Below are positions 33,353 through 47,776 of a stretch of DNA of 64,000 bases, piece by piece; the stretch's first letter is position 1; each line of letters begins with the position of its first letter. The stretch covers positions 12,240,634-12,304,633 of the forward strand of contig CM053337.1 of the NCBI GenBank assembly GCA_028583605.1, read 5' to 3'. Source of the stretch: Dastarcus helophoroides (taxonomy: Eukaryota > Arthropoda > Insecta > Coleoptera > Bothrideridae). The notes beneath the pieces are model-generated. The model did no database searches, was not told the DNA's origin, and was given only the letters and a program-made list of their open reading frames with translations. The position numbers were made by a program, and so were the translations under genes.

Positions 33353-36300
33353 ATGTCCAAGCTTTCATTTAGGGCGAGGGCCCTGGATGCTAGCAAGCCC
33401 ATGCCCATTTTCATGGCTGAGGAACTCCCGGATCTTCCCGATTATTCGGCCATCAACCGGGCAGTTCCTCAAATGCCGTCAGGAATGGAAAAAGAGGAAG
33501 AATGCGTAAGTTACGATCGAGATTGTCATTCTGACGATTGTTAGTTTAGACGGCGGCCATCTTGTTTTTATCTGGCGCTTTAAGCGCTACCGGCAAAATT
33601 ATTTTTTCGAAGCAATTTGGCCCCATTTTGGAATGATTTCGCTTAAATTTGGATTAATTTACGAGTAAAATTCGAAAACAAGCCCTCTGGTGGTAATATT
33701 AAAAGCTGTCAATCGTTCAATTCCTCGATTCATAACTCGAAACGTTTTACCCTTTTTTTTTTTTAATTTGGTCTGAAAAACGAATTTAAATTAAAATGGA
33801 ATTAACAGGAGCATCACCTGCAAAGAGCAATATGCGCCGGGCTCATCATTCCAACTCCGGAGGTTTCGGACATACCACAAAAGGAATTTTACGACAAGGT
33901 ATATCCTGCCAACTACAAACAACCCCGTCAGCTTATTCACATGCAACGTGAGTAACATTTTCTTTTATTATTTTTTGCGCGCAATTTTGTATGATCTTAT
34001 TTTTTTGGTATCTATGACAATCAACCTGTCATAATAATATAAAAAAAAACAAATGCTTGCTTTTAAAGTTTTGCTATCGGATCACGAAGATCTTTGAATG
34101 GTATAAGTTATAACATCACAGTTTAGTAATATGGTACGATTTTTTTTTTCGTTTATTCTGCTTACTCATGTTTTATATTAAATAGGAATTTTCTATTTTA
34201 TTTTTAGTTTCCAAAAAGAGTTGTGTACATTTAAATATATACAGGATGTTTGAATTCCTAAATGCATATCTGTGATCTGTTATTCTGAAATTGATATAGA
34301 TGAGCCATACACTTTTTTTTTTAATAGAAAAGTCCTTTATTTTACATCTCTGTTCTTCAACTTTATTTTTTTAAATAAGTCGAGCATATTAAAAAAAAAA
34401 TAATATTTGAAAGTCAGTGAAACAATAAAACAAATATTAGGTAAGAAAAAATCATTGTTCTTATTTTAAAATAATGTTTGTAAAAGTAAATAAATAAATA
34501 AAATACAAAAATCCTTGAGACTTTCAATTGAAGATTGAAATTTAGCGAATTTTTCAAATTAAAAAACAATAAAATCGATTGAAATTTTGAATCAACTTAC
34601 AAAGCTTAAATGTGGTGGACATTTCAAGTTTAAATGTAGATTTTTAAAAGTAGTAAAAATTGCAAGTTTAAGACACAATTTTGAAAAAATAAAAAAAATT
34701 AAAAATTTGAAAACAGAAGTGATTGATAAAATTAATCAAAGTCAAATTTTCAATAAAACCAACTTATTAAGCTTTGTTTTTTTTATGTTGTGTTTAATTT
34801 GGAAATTTTTATATTTTTTCAGAATTTTAATTCTAAGCTAGAAATTTTTCTGGAAGTTTTAAAACCAGACTAGTTGAAACTTTTTGTTCGACAAAATCTG
34901 TCGTTTTTTTCTCAACATTTTTAAACTACTCCAAACTTTAGCTTTTTTTTTTAAAATTCCCCGTTGATAATAACATAATTGTTTTAATTATTCTCAAACT
35001 GTGGAACATTTTCCTGAAATATAAAGTTGAAAAAGAAAATTGCTAGGTTCGACAAGGAAATTTTGATATTTTTATCCATTTAAATCTGGAAATTATATTT
35101 TATTTTCGGAAACCTTAGTTTATACTTAAAAGCTTGTATAATTTTTTTTTTCGGGTTTTTAAGTTTTAAAATTTAATTTTGAAGAAAAAACTCAAATATT
35201 TTAAAAAGAATCTAAATTTTGATATGATTAAAACTTCTAAGAAATAATTGTTGAATTTTCGAACAAAAAATCAAAATTTCAATTTAAAATTGGAGGTTTT
35301 TAATTTTTGATAAAAAGTGTAATATTTGAAATTTTAACTTTTAACTTAGAATTATGAAATTGCCAGTCAGTTTTTTTTTCAAATTTCGTCTAATTTTTTT
35401 CGCAATTTCGTGTTAAAAACGAATTTTATTTTAGCAAATTCTACGTTTATCTTGATATTTAATTTTCTCTAAATTTGAAGTTCAATTTTAAATTTTGAAA
35501 TTCAAAATTAAATACTTTTTTTTTACAAATATTAATATCAAATTAATAAAGTCAAAATTTTAACAAAAAGAATCGAAATATTGTCATTTTTCTTGTATGT
35601 ATCTCAATATATCGATTTCAATTTTAGTTTTATGTTTCAAAAGTAGAAATTTTCAGAAATTTGAATATTCGAGTTTAGGATCGATTATGTTTTTTGATTA
35701 AGGTCGAAAATTTAGAAATAAACTCAAAATTCTAAAAAATTATTTATGTACAAATCAGGATTATTTTTTTGTTAAAGTTTTGGGTTTTATTCGAAAATTT
35801 CAAATTTAATTCTGGAATTTTTTTCTAAAGTTGCCACTTAAAACTTGAAATTAATCTTTTTTTAGGAAATTCTATCTTTTTCTCTTAGTATTTCGACTTT
35901 AATTCGAAAGTTTTGACTTTTTTGTGAAAAGTTCGAATCAATCATTTTACATGATTATGAAGTTATTCCTCAAATTTGGGTTTTTCCTCAAAATTTTGTT
36001 TTTTACATTTAAACTGGAAATTTTTAAGCTCGAACATGTTTTTATTTTAATTGTTCAGGTTTTGTTGAAATTTCAATTTTTTTATTCAATTATTTTATAT
36101 TTATTAACACCTCTCTGATATTCCAATATCAAGATCGCGAAATTTTCAATCAAATCTCGATTTCATTTTATCAAAAAAAAATTTTCGTTCTCGAATTGGA
36201 AGTTTGGAATTTGAAAATTCGGATTAATTTGAACAAAGTTTCGTGTAATTTGGGGATTTTGACTTATCCAAAATTTTTCATTTTGAATTTTTTTTATTTA

Positions 36301-39300
36301 ACACATCTGTTTTTGTTTCAAAGTTCTTTCGGGTATCTACAAAAGTTCAATGAAATTTGTAATGTTTCCGCTTTTGTCGGAAGTTGGGAATGATTTGTTA
36401 TGTTTGCGTTTTAGCCTTTACGATGGAACAGGACATCCCGGACTACGATATGGATTCGGAAGACGAAAGATGGCTGCAATCACAAACGCAAAGGCTGGAT
36501 TTGACTCCGCTCAAATTCGAAGATATGATGGATCGGCTCGAAAAGAGCAGCGGACAGACCGTTGTTACCCTCAACGAAGCCAAAGCGTTGCTGAAGGAGG
36601 ACGATGATCTCATTATTGCAGTATTCGACTATTGGCTGAACAAACGACTCAAAACGGTACAAGTTATTTTATTATTATTTTTAAGTACAATCCACTCGTA
36701 AAGTGTAATCCTTTGGAACACTACGAATTGGATGCGCTGAGCCCACCCCCCCGTTAAATAAGGTTAGGTTGTAATTGTAAATTTTTGTTTTATGACAACA
36801 TAATTGTAGTAAATTTGTTAAAATGTGTAGTTTAAATGTAGAAAGAAACGGCGTTATAATCGTTTGTCGATTTTCCAGCAACATCCGCTAATTTTGACTG
36901 TGAAAACCGAGCATAGGGCCGGCACGGCGGCCAACAACCCCTATCTAGCCTTCAGACGTCGCACCGAAAAAATGCAAACGCGAAAGAATCGCAAAAACGA
37001 CGAAACGTCGTACGAGAAGATGTTAAAGTTAAGGCGGGATCTCTATAGAGCCGTTACCTTGTTGGAACTGGTGAAACGGCGCGAGAAAACGAAGAGAGAG
37101 CACGTCCATCTCACCGTCGAAGTATTCGAGAAGCGGTTCCAATGTAAAGATTACAACGGCGCCGTTTTGGCGGAAGTATCGGCGTTGAAGGCGTCTTCGC
37201 GGCCGGCGTTCACGCCCATATTCCACAACCATTACACCAATCAGGCGTGGTCCAACAAATCCATATTAAAAGACGAGGGTATACCGAGAAAGGAGAAAAG
37301 ACAGTACAAAAAGCGAAAGCACAAATCTTCGGTCCACACCAGAGCCGGCGGTTTGGGCATGGAATTGGGGACGTTGTCTTCGGACGAAGAAGTGGCCCCT
37401 CGTCATCTCTCGCCCGAGCCGGAAGAGGTCGAAGACGACGGACAATTCGCTTTTAGAAGGAACAAATTGTGCTCCTATCACATGGTAAGTACGAAAAGCG
37501 AAGGAAGTAGTCCGTTTTTATTAATCCATTTCGCAGCCTCTTCCGACTATGGGCAATTGGCCGTGGTGCTCGAAAGAGGAGAACGGAGCGGCGGACAAGC
37601 GCTTCAGGTATACGCTCTCCTCGCTATCGAATCCGAAACGTTGCATCGGTTTCGCTCGACGGCGGATGGGCAGAGGAGGTCGCGTCATTCTCGACAGGAC
37701 CCTCGCCGGTTACGACGATTTTTGGCGACAGCTCGATTTTACGATTCTAGAACCGGCCAGAGACTCTACGAAATGTAAAAATAACTTTAGAACTGATATT
37801 AAAAGTGAGTTTAGTAGTCATTTGTACAATAACGATAGTGTGCGGACGAACGTGAGTGAGTGCGACGGCGACGGCAACGCCAAATTTGAAATCAAGAAAG
37901 AGCCCGAAGAGCTCGTAGAAGAGAGCGTCGACGCGATCGGCACGACCAAGGACGAGGAGAACGAAATGCTGGAGTTTCTGCGAACTGTCAGGAGAGATTG
38001 GTAAGTGTCGTATAGAAACGAGATTCGGATAATTATCTCACAAGTTGACCGCCAGGTAACTCGCTCTTTCTGGACGACAAATCGATACGATTGACTGAAA
38101 AGAAGTTTTGTGAGATGTACGCTTTTCGAATTATTGTATGTAGACTTTGAAAGTTGTGTGAAGAAAAAAAAATTGTTAATTTAATTATTTTCACATTTCA
38201 ATTTTACTTATACAATTTTATACGATTAGGTTACATTTTCGACCAAAAACACCTCCGCTGGATTACGAACCGCCTTGCCACATGTCTCTCGTAGAAGAAT
38301 CGTTCTTCAGACCGGACGCGTCGTCCCCTTTTTCCATGGAAATCCAAACGTTGGACGCCCCCAGCGCCCTGTTGGACACTTCGACCTTCGAGACGGATCC
38401 GTTCGTGTTCGATAATCTGTTCGACGGACCCGAAGTACCCGTAACGGACACCAGGCAGTCGACCACGTCCATTAACCTCAACGTCAACGTCGGCCTCGAT
38501 ACGCTTACACCTCCTAGTATAGTTAATAGTAGTGATAGTATTAATGCGTCCGACGACGTTCGGAGATCGGACGATGAGAGCGTCGCGGCTCCGGACGGCG
38601 ACGACAGAACGATAGTCGGGTGTTCCAAATTTACGGTGAGCAATTTGAGCGAGGACGCGGTCGAATCGCGATCGAGAGTACGCCTCGACGCCATTACCGA
38701 TGTCTCGCGATGCGGCCCTAAAGTGAATATTGCGACGACTGACGGCCGAACGCAGCGAGGAAATGCCGAAATACCGGTCAACGCCAACGGGATTATTCCA
38801 TATGAAGGTGAGCGCAAATCGGGAATTTGATCGATTTATTCTAGGCAATTGTGATTAAGATTGTGTAATTAACGAAAATAGAAGTATAAATGACTTGTGT
38901 GTAACTGATGTTTTACTTTTATTGAAAGAACTGTCGAATGTGGTTAAATGTAGTTAAAACGAATTAATAATTATTTACACTGCAGTCGTAGCACTCGAAC
39001 AAAGCGAGGGCTGGTTAACACTACTTACCTCGTGTGTGTATGTGTAAAGCGGTAATCGATTCGCTTCCTTCCATCGTCTCTAGGAAAGAACTACCACTAC
39101 CGGAAAAATTCATTATCCGCTTAAAAACGTGATAATATTCTAGTTAGCACAATTGAAGCAGACAAAATATTTCATACATTTGACCAATAATAAAAGCGGA
39201 TTAATTAATTTTTATGTGAATCCAGTGTATTGTAGATTGAGCTCTTCATCCATAAAATTAAATCATTAATATTTTTTTTGTTCACATTCACATTATGTTG

Positions 39301-40101
39301 AAACCTGAATTTACACTGATTACAAGGACAGATATTGTGTGAAAAATTTATTTGTTTTTTTTTTTTAATTTTGCATTAGAGTAAATCTCACAATTTATTT
39401 ATTTATTTTTTGATTTCAGCTACTAGAATGAAAAATAACAAATTACCTTACGCTTACTGTGGTGGATTGGGATACTCAAACACATCCTCTGGTGGTACAT
39501 TGAGTCTTCACACTTCTGCACATACCCTTACGCTTAATAGTCATAGGTGAGTGTCTTGTACCGTTTATCTGGTCAATAAAGCCGGTAGTATAAGCGTCTA
39601 ATCCAGATCGGGTTTTCTAATCGGAAATTCAGTCGTTGGCCACAAACGAACGGATTCATTACATTTCGCACCATTGCATTTATTCCAGTGTAAATATTCG
39701 AATTCCCGATTTGGAAACTGAAACAGAATTCCGTACCTGTTGCAGTTGTATAGGAAATAATATTTCCCATTAATTACGCAACTTTCTTATAAAAGATGCT
39801 GTCGCAGTTTATCGTATTAGTGTCATTAAGGTCCCTCTCGGAAAATAAAATCTTGAAACCATCCTTTATCTTATAATAACTGATAACTTTTCAGTTCCGA
39901 TATCTGATTACTGAACTATGCTGAGGAGTTTTTCGTTTCAGTGCCAATATATTCGAAATTCCCATTTCCAGCGACGGAGGCGATCAGGTGTCCAGCAAGC
40001 TGGTAAATTCGCAATGCGCGGAAAATAGCGGGACGCCCGCCAACAACAACAAGACTAAAAACATCGTCCGCAAAAATAACCTCATCATGGAAGTGACGTG
40101 A
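33353..40101 (+). CDS. E(Pc): Enhancer of Polycomb (NuA4/TIP60 subunit)
   Basis: Eight exons: 33353-33505, 33809-33947, 36415-36656, 36879-37484, 37537-38000, 38230-38807, 39420-39546 and 39942-40101; 822 aa (human EPC1 836). Starts with the near-invariant MSKLSFRARALDASKP. The EPcA region (about residues 1-290) includes INRAVPQMPSGMEKEEE, PDYDMDSEDE, a kinase-like MMDRLEKSSGQ segment and the basic YLAFRRRTEKMQTRKNRKND. The middle has FAFRRNKLCSYHM, GNWPW and IGFARRRMGRGGRV. The end is NNLIMEVT, as in vertebrate EPC1. E(Pc)/EPL1 bridges the catalytic HAT module and the rest of NuA4, stimulating H4/H2A acetylation of nucleosomes. The acidic Asp/Glu-rich exon 6 is insect-variable. Intron 2 (2.47 kb) is filled with AAATTTCGA-type low-complexity DNA. 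AATAAA at 40367-40372. Confidence 0.97.
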
Positions 40102-42120
40102 TGGTCGAACAAACGCCTGCCCGACGGCAGGATGGATCAGGGTGTAATAATGCGCGCTGCTGGTAATCTGTTTTAAAATAAACAAAAACAAAAAAAAGAT
40201 TTCAAAATGCCTGTCAGAGTTTCGTGTTAGAGAATTGATGCGAGAGTAAGCGGTCGGTTGGTTCTTTTTTCGTTTATAAAAATCATTCGACTTATTTATT
40301 GTGATATAACTGTATGTATTTATCGATTAAGTTATACTTGATATATACAAAAAAAGGATTATTTTTAATAAATTATACAGCTCCATTTTTTTAATTTGTA
40401 CTGTTATAAAATTTCATTATGTTAAAAGATAGAAAATAGACAAGTTTGTACATTTTTTTTTGTTTCATTGCAATGAACAAAACATTTTGGATTTTTCCTT
40501 TGAAAATAAAGTTCAATCAATTTAACAGGAGACCAACTCATAAATATGACTGACTTTTTTTGCTTTGCTATATAGCTAGGACTGTGTTGTTTTCATTATT
40601 TAAAAATTGATTAATTGTTATGAATTAATTATTCTTGGAATTGGTCGTCTTTTTTTTATACATTTAAGCAAACGAAAAATTCCAATTCTAAAAACTTTGG
40701 CTACTTAGAAAAATTTTATGTTGCATTTTAAAAATAAATAAAACGTTTTCTGCAAGAGAAACTTATTCGGCTATCATATACAAATAGGTTATGTTTAAGT
40801 TAGAAGGGGAATGTAGAGCAAGATACGTCAGGCATTTGAAAGGAGAAAGCATAATATCCTATTTGTTATATTTTAACTTCTATGGATAGAAGTTAATTTA
40901 TTATTTTTGTAAATTTTATCGTAGATATTCGTAGTTATTACTAGAATTATAAGAATTCATGAGGCTGTTATCTACTATTAGTAACTTATTTTACAATTTT
41001 TATTATTACACTTGCAGTACTTACCAAAAAAAAAAAACATCTTTAATTTTTCAACTGGAATAATATTCTGTCAGTGTGTGATTTAATAAACTCGAGATAT
41101 TCACATAACAACTTGTTGTGAAGGCAGTCGATACTGACGGAAAATTATCCTAGACCGCATTACGTTATTTTCTTCCTATACTCTCGTGTAGAAAAACTCC
41201 GGAGAAAAAAATCATTAACGATTCGTCAAAAATCACGGTGTTCCGTCTTTCATCCTGAAGCTGTTTTGTGTCCAATTACCACCGCTTTCCGACGAATCGT
41301 TAACAAGAAAATTCGTGTATGTTTTATAAACAAACAAAAAATATATGACGAAGGCTGTTAAAAAAAAATAAATATTGGCAAAGTTACGCTCTCTGTTTAT
41401 TTCTTGTACATAACTTTTGGCAGTAAAATGAGATTTTCGCTTTCATTTTTTTTTATTATGTATAGTTTTGTTTTCTGTATTTGTAAATAAACAGCAGTAA
41501 TTTTTTTTTTTTTTTAGTAAAACTTATTTTAAGGCGAAAATGTCATTTGCGCTGTCTAAAAAAAATTAGAATCAATGGTGCAAGCTATCTAGGATAAAGA
41601 GCATTTCTATTTCTATGTGTCATTTTTCGAATTAACAGCTTAAAAAGTCCAGTCGATGTGATTGTCTACTTTTAACCGTTGTTAGTGTTTAAACTGTTAA
41701 TTCTTTACTTAAATCACCTAATCTTAACAATATAGAAATCTGTATTTATTCTATATTGCCTAGATAACTAAAAATGCTTCAGCATTGATAACGTGCGTTC
41801 TGATAGGCGAAAATCGGACGATTTTCGACTGTTGGGGTCGATAGAATTTTATATTTTTAATTTAACATGCGACTACTATATACGGGTCTTTTTGAACGTT
41901 CTGGGTTTTTTCGATTAGGTCATCTGAATGTGAATATTTGTAAATATGTGACTAGATATGTGTATGAAGGATAAAATAAAATCTGCCAAGCAGATTTTCC
42001 ATTCAATCTGTGTCTTTTTCACCTCTCTCATAAAATAAATCCACAATTTACTAAGACCGAAGGGATATTTCAAATGGAAAAGGTGAGTAAGTTATTTCAA
42101 ATTTATCAGTCATGGTAAAA
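40102..42120. other. 3' UTR of E(Pc) and AT-rich intergenic DNA
   Basis: Several poly(A)-like signals (40367, 40504). An inverted pair ATTAACGATTCGTC / GACGAATCGTTAAC at about 41213 and 41290. No gene seen. Confidence 0.45.
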
Positions 42121-45100
42121 ATTTCTTTCGAAATTATAATAGTGAAATTGGAATTTTTAACAAAGCCTGATTTCAATCAGAACAAAGGTTTTTACTGGGT
42201 GCAAAAATTCTAAAGTCGAAATGATTGGGAAAAATATACTCGAGAATGCATCAGAATTTTTGCAAAACAAATCGAAAGTTTGAAATGGAAGTTTACATTT
42301 TAAAAAGACGAATTTCCAGTGTAATGATGAAATTTTAGAGGAAAAATGTAAAACGTTTCGGAATTTTATTAATAGCAAATTTTCGAGATGAAACGCTAAA
42401 TAACAAGATCAAAACCTGTTGAAACGTTCAAAATTTGGAATTTATAGAGAAGCTCGACGTAAAAAAAAGTTCTGAATTTATAGCATTTAAATTAAACATT
42501 TCTAGAAAGTCAAAATTTTAAGCTTCTGGGAGAAAATTAAAAAAAGCAAACAAAAGTGTAACTCAGAATTTTGAGAAAAAATTAGAAATGTCGATATTAA
42601 GAGACGGAGTTTTCATAAAGAACTGAAAAATAGTTTCAATTTGAAATTTTCATGAAAAAAGCAAATGGAAAATATTGAATTAAAACTGAAAAAAAAATGT
42701 GGAATTTATCGTCGATATTCTGATTTAAAAGTGCGTAATAATGCGTACATAAAGAAAACAATACAATTTCGCGTTCGACACGGATGTGCGCATCGAAGAT
42801 GCTAATTAAGAACGTTTCTTTTCGTACATCTACATCCACCTGAATTGGCACATGATACCGCCACGCTATCTACTAATTTTCAATGTTCGTGTACTCTCGA
42901 ATCCCCGCTCCGTCGGACTCTTCGACTACGAAAGAATTAGCACACAACTTGTGGTTAAGCAAAGCACGCATTGGCCAATGTGCTTGCTTCTCTTAACTAC
43001 ACCACAAGATTTTGTCTGTTGAATCTTTAGGTTATTTACAAATTTTTATTCATTTTGTAATTAATAGGGTGTTTTGGACACGGTGAAAAAAAGACCTGTA
43101 CATTTATCTTCAAGAAAAATGAAGAATGTTGATATTTAAAATAAATACAGGTATGTAGTTTTTAATTTTTTACAATGTTACTACATATGTATTTTTTTAA
43201 TGTTATCGATCTAACAACATTTGTTTTTATTACTTTCCTCATTATAAAACTTGAAACAATATACAGTATCGACGTTTTAAGTGCCTTAAGTGAAACAATA
43301 CTTTTAAAGAAAAAATTTCATCTGAACAATTATCCGAAAACTGAACCTATGTTGCCAATTCTTTTAAACAGAAAATCTAATATGTTCGATGTTTAAATCA
43401 AAAACTGTAAATCTACAGTTTCTGATCTAGAGTCTTTTGATGTAGAAACTTCTTTATGGCTGTTAAGCGATTCTTGATAGGATTTTGATTCTCGACTCCA
43501 GCCAACATGCTGTAGCCTCCCTCATCAATATGCTGATGTTAAGATTAAATCTGTAGCAGTAAGACCTGTAATAGAATTAAAAATGAGTGGAAATCGAACC
43601 CTGGCATCTACCGTGCAAAAACAAAGTATTTATTTTGAAATATTTCCAATAATCGAAACGATATTTGCGTTCAAAAAATTTCATATTTATTTTTTATTTC
43701 AATTAAGTTGTATTTATTTTGCACTGGGCTTGAGGGGCCCACTATATATTTCGAAATTTCAATTTTTGATTCTCCAATCAATTTGTAAATTAAAAAATGC
43801 AATAAGTTTTCACTTCTATCACCAGTCCCAAGACGGCTAAAATTTTTTTTTATGTAATGTCGAAGGTGCTGTCGATCGTTTACACCGAAAAATTCTTTTT
43901 ATTGAGGACTGTAGCATTACCAAATGTTAAGATAAAATACAACTCAATTTTAATATACAAAAATATAGCGTTTTATTATTATACTTTATAAGGATAAAAT
44001 ATCAACATGAATATATGAGACACCCAAATGAGTAACCGACCAAATCAAATACTATCAATTTATCTATGCTACCGTTTGAGAAAACGAGAGTCTTTTAATT
44101 CGGATAATAACCGTGAACGGTACATAATCATCGTTCACCAAATTGACAATTTCTATTTATGTATTTAACTATTGCAAATTACGAGCACACCCCGGCTTAT
44201 TCTTAAACGATAGATACATATCTGAGATGCGGTCCAATAAATTTACTTGATGGCCTCATATTATGCACTATAAGTAGGTCTGCTACTGTTAAAATCCATC
44301 TACAGAAGAATAATGCCTGTAAATGTCTTAATCATTTATTGTCGTGTGGCAAAATGGTGGCTACAATAAAGCAGTATAAATAAAATCACCATAAAATTCA
44401 ATTAAATTTCATTTCATTTATTTAAATTTGAAAAATTTACGTGAAATCAAAATTTATACTAAATATATATTAAACATTAAATCGCAAAAATTAACATATT
44501 TTGCATATGTATGTATGTATGTATGAATTTGCAACAGTTCTTAGTTATCACTATTAATTAAATAATTATTAAATTTAACACAAAGAAAGTTAATTTAAAT
44601 CGACGTTATTGCAAAAGGAAGTATATTTGAGAATTATTCAGACGTGTCAAAACGGTATTTTATGTTTATTTCACCTAAAACTACTACCGACACGAACAAG
44701 ACAATTACAACGAATTACGTATGTAGTTCCCTTGATGCTTGTTTAAAGAAGTTAAATATTGAATTTGTCCCGACCGCCCGACCGATGTTTATTAATGACT
44801 TTTTTTAGTTGCTTTGGCATTTTTCATGTTGTAAGATAAGTGGTGATGGTTTTTTTTTACTCAGCAGACATGTCAGAAATTAGGGTTTTTGGAAGGATTC
44901 TGATTTGCTTTTACGGGTAAATCTTTGATAGAAATTGACAATCTAGCAGTGGCGGCTCGTAGCGAAAACTAATGGGGGTGCTGCGCAAATGTTTAGCGTT
45001 TTAAAATTTTTAAGATTTCGCCTTTTTGAAAACGTTACTTTTCGAAAATTTTAGATTTCTTTGAAAACTTGACAATTAAAACTTTTGATAATGTCGCGTT

Positions 45101-47776
45101 TTTTGAAAGGTTGGATTGTTTTTCCAAATATCGACTGTATTGCAAAATTTAGATTTTTTTCTTGTAATCTTGACCTTTTTATTTTAAAGTATTGACTCTT
45201 TTGAAAAACGGTGAATACACTTTTAAAAATTTCCGTATTTTCCTAAATATTTGGATTTTTCGATGTTCTGTCTTTCTTCTTGTAATTTGGACTTTCCACT
45301 TTTTAAATATTTGACTTTCTCCTAATTTCATCTTTGTTAATATTTTTTTTTGAAAACTTATAATTTTTTATTGAAAATTTCGATTTTTAATAATTTCGAG
45401 TGGTTTTTATTTAAAGGTAAACTATTTTTCAAAATTTCGACTTGTTTGCAAAGTTTCGATTATTTTTTGATTTTTTTGTTGAAAGTTTCGTTACTTCTTA
45501 ATTTTCGAAATTCTTTCAAAATTTCGATTTTTTTGAAAATATTGAAATTTTATTAAATATTTGACATTTTTTCAAAATTTTACCCTCATACCCTCATTGC
45601 CTTGAATTATACAGATTATACAGAAATCCAGAGTTAATTTTACATTATTGTTTGTACGGTAGTATAAAAAGCTAAATAAAGCTGCCCTTAAACGTACTCC
45701 GAAGCACAAAACCCGAATATAGCAGCATGAATTTTTTTATTGCATCACGCGATCATAACATTGATGAAACTTTCTTAACAAATATATGAATAAATTTGGC
45801 TTTTCACCTACAAGTACCCGAGCAAATAATTCCATTATCTAGGTTAAGGTCACTCATAGTGTTAGCAGGTACCGTTAAATAAACTTTTTAAAATTGTTTC
45901 CATGTATATCCGAAATTTTCGACAGTTATTTACTGCTGCCGCTCGTATATAACAAATGCGATTTCATAATTCACAGAAGAAGAAAAATCGAGCAACTAAG
46001 AGTACATCCGACCAGCGCAAATCGTTTTAAATAGTATTTTAATTGCTCAGTTTTTACTACTATTGAAACGAATTACAGGTAAACGAATAGAAAGGAGCTT
46101 AGACAATAAAAATCAATAAAAGAAGTTTAAATCCTTCGGTACGTATAAATCATGTAGTAGAAAGGATCGACTTTCATGTTAAATTAAAAAAAGTATCAGT
46201 CAAATTTACGATTTTATAATTTGTCACAAATTTTGAAGTTGAATAAAAAATTAACGAACCATATTTTTGAAGCCAGCAAAAACAAGACAGCCGGCGGCCG
46301 GCGTAACATTAATTTTTTTGTAATTTTAAAATAAATTTAGGAAAGTCAAATCATAAAGTGGAAAAGACAAAATTAAAAAAATCGAAATTTTTAAAATAAT
46401 CAAAATTTCCAAAAAAGAATCGAAATCTTGGATGAGTCGACACTTTAGAAATGAGCACAATTTTCAGAAAAAGGCGATATTATCAAAAAAAAATAAGTTT
46501 TTTAAAAATAGTCGAAACCTACAACAAATCAAATTTTCGAATATTTTAAAGTCGAAATTTTCAAATAGTTGGAATTTTTCAAAACCGAAATTGTAAAAAA
46601 ATATAGAATTTTTCAAGCAAAATTTTGAGAAAAGTCATAATCACATAGTCACATCGAATCTTCAAAAAAAAACTTTTATAAATCGGAATTTAAAAGAATG
46701 AGAGATAAAAGAAATTTTACAAATGTTGGACATTTTCAAAAGCCGAAATTTTCGAAAGTCAAAATTTTTGAAAAAGTCTATTTTTTGAGACAAGACAAGA
46801 TTTTCGAAATTTCGAGAAAAAACCAACCAAGATTCTAAAAAAAACGAAGTTTTCCAAAAAAAAAAGTTGACAGTTTGAAAAAAGCTAAATTAATGGCGTC
46901 AATTCCAATTAATTTTTTTACAACGGATTGGTCAGAGATTTTTAATTTTTTCCCGACACATGGAGGGTAATATTTAGAACGATTTGGTGTTAATCGATCA
47001 AATCATATTACAGTTACGTCTTGGTCATAGTCCATTGAGGTCATATAAGTGGGTTTTGCACAAGCAGAATAGTTAAACAGAAACAGACTATGCGTAAACG
47101 AAATTGCGCAATACTAAATGTCAAAATTGTTCTGACGTCATCACTCAGAGAAAGAACGTATTATTGCTCCACCACATGGTGCAGAAAGAGAAAAGACTAC
47201 AAGAATTCTACCACTTGGCAGAGGACAAAGAATATAGAAAACAAATCGGTTGGTATATTTGCTAAATGCCGCAGATGTTAGGTTTCTTACAAATTCTTCC
47301 GAGTTTTAAAACGCGAATTATTAAGGAGATTAACAAAGATACTTGTAAAAATGAAAAGATAACTTTTATTTTTTATCAAACGAAATACTTTTACTTTTTA
47401 TTATAAATATATTTTACAATGGCAATTCGTATTTCGAAATTTTTACTATTATCTGCCGCAATAATAACTAGAGACCGACCGAAACTAGATTCTTGGTCGA
47501 AACTTAAACCGAATTTCCCCTTCTACTCTGATTTCGGTCTAAAACGAAACAGGAGCCGATATTTTACGTCAACATCAACTTTTTCTCTCATAAGTTGACT
47601 AATTTCAAAATAGCTATCAATTTTATGATGCAGCGACAAAAATAACTGTAAGAACAAATTATTAATTTAAAACATTTTGTTTGTAATTTATAAAATGTAT
47701 AGAGCGACCATTAACACGTCCCGCATCTTGTTTTTTCAGGAAGTTTTTCAGCAGCGATGCACGCAAACGATTGAAG
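42121..47776. other. Repeat-rich intergenic DNA
   Basis: Low-complexity AAATTTCGA blocks (42120-42700, 45000-45600, 46320-46880), a (TATG)n run at about 44511-44526, and transposon-end-like CAGTGGCGGCTCGTAGCG at about 44947 with a relative at about 48593 (AGTGGCGACTCGTAG). Frames at 43175-43840 and 47090-47281 show no family features and are not called. Confidence 0.4.

Noticed and set aside
38231..38848. 205-aa and 184-aa frames on the minus strand
   Set aside because: Antisense shadows of E(Pc) exon 6, whose sense frame matches the gene model and closes across splice sites.
43175..43840. Two ORFs of 73 and 85 aa
   Set aside because: AT-rich chance frames with no signal peptide, domain or splice support.
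47041..47290. 63-aa ORF with several Cys, resembling a retroviral-type zinc knuckle
   Set aside because: Cys spacing does not fit CX2CX4HX4C and no neighbouring gag or pol sequence is present.
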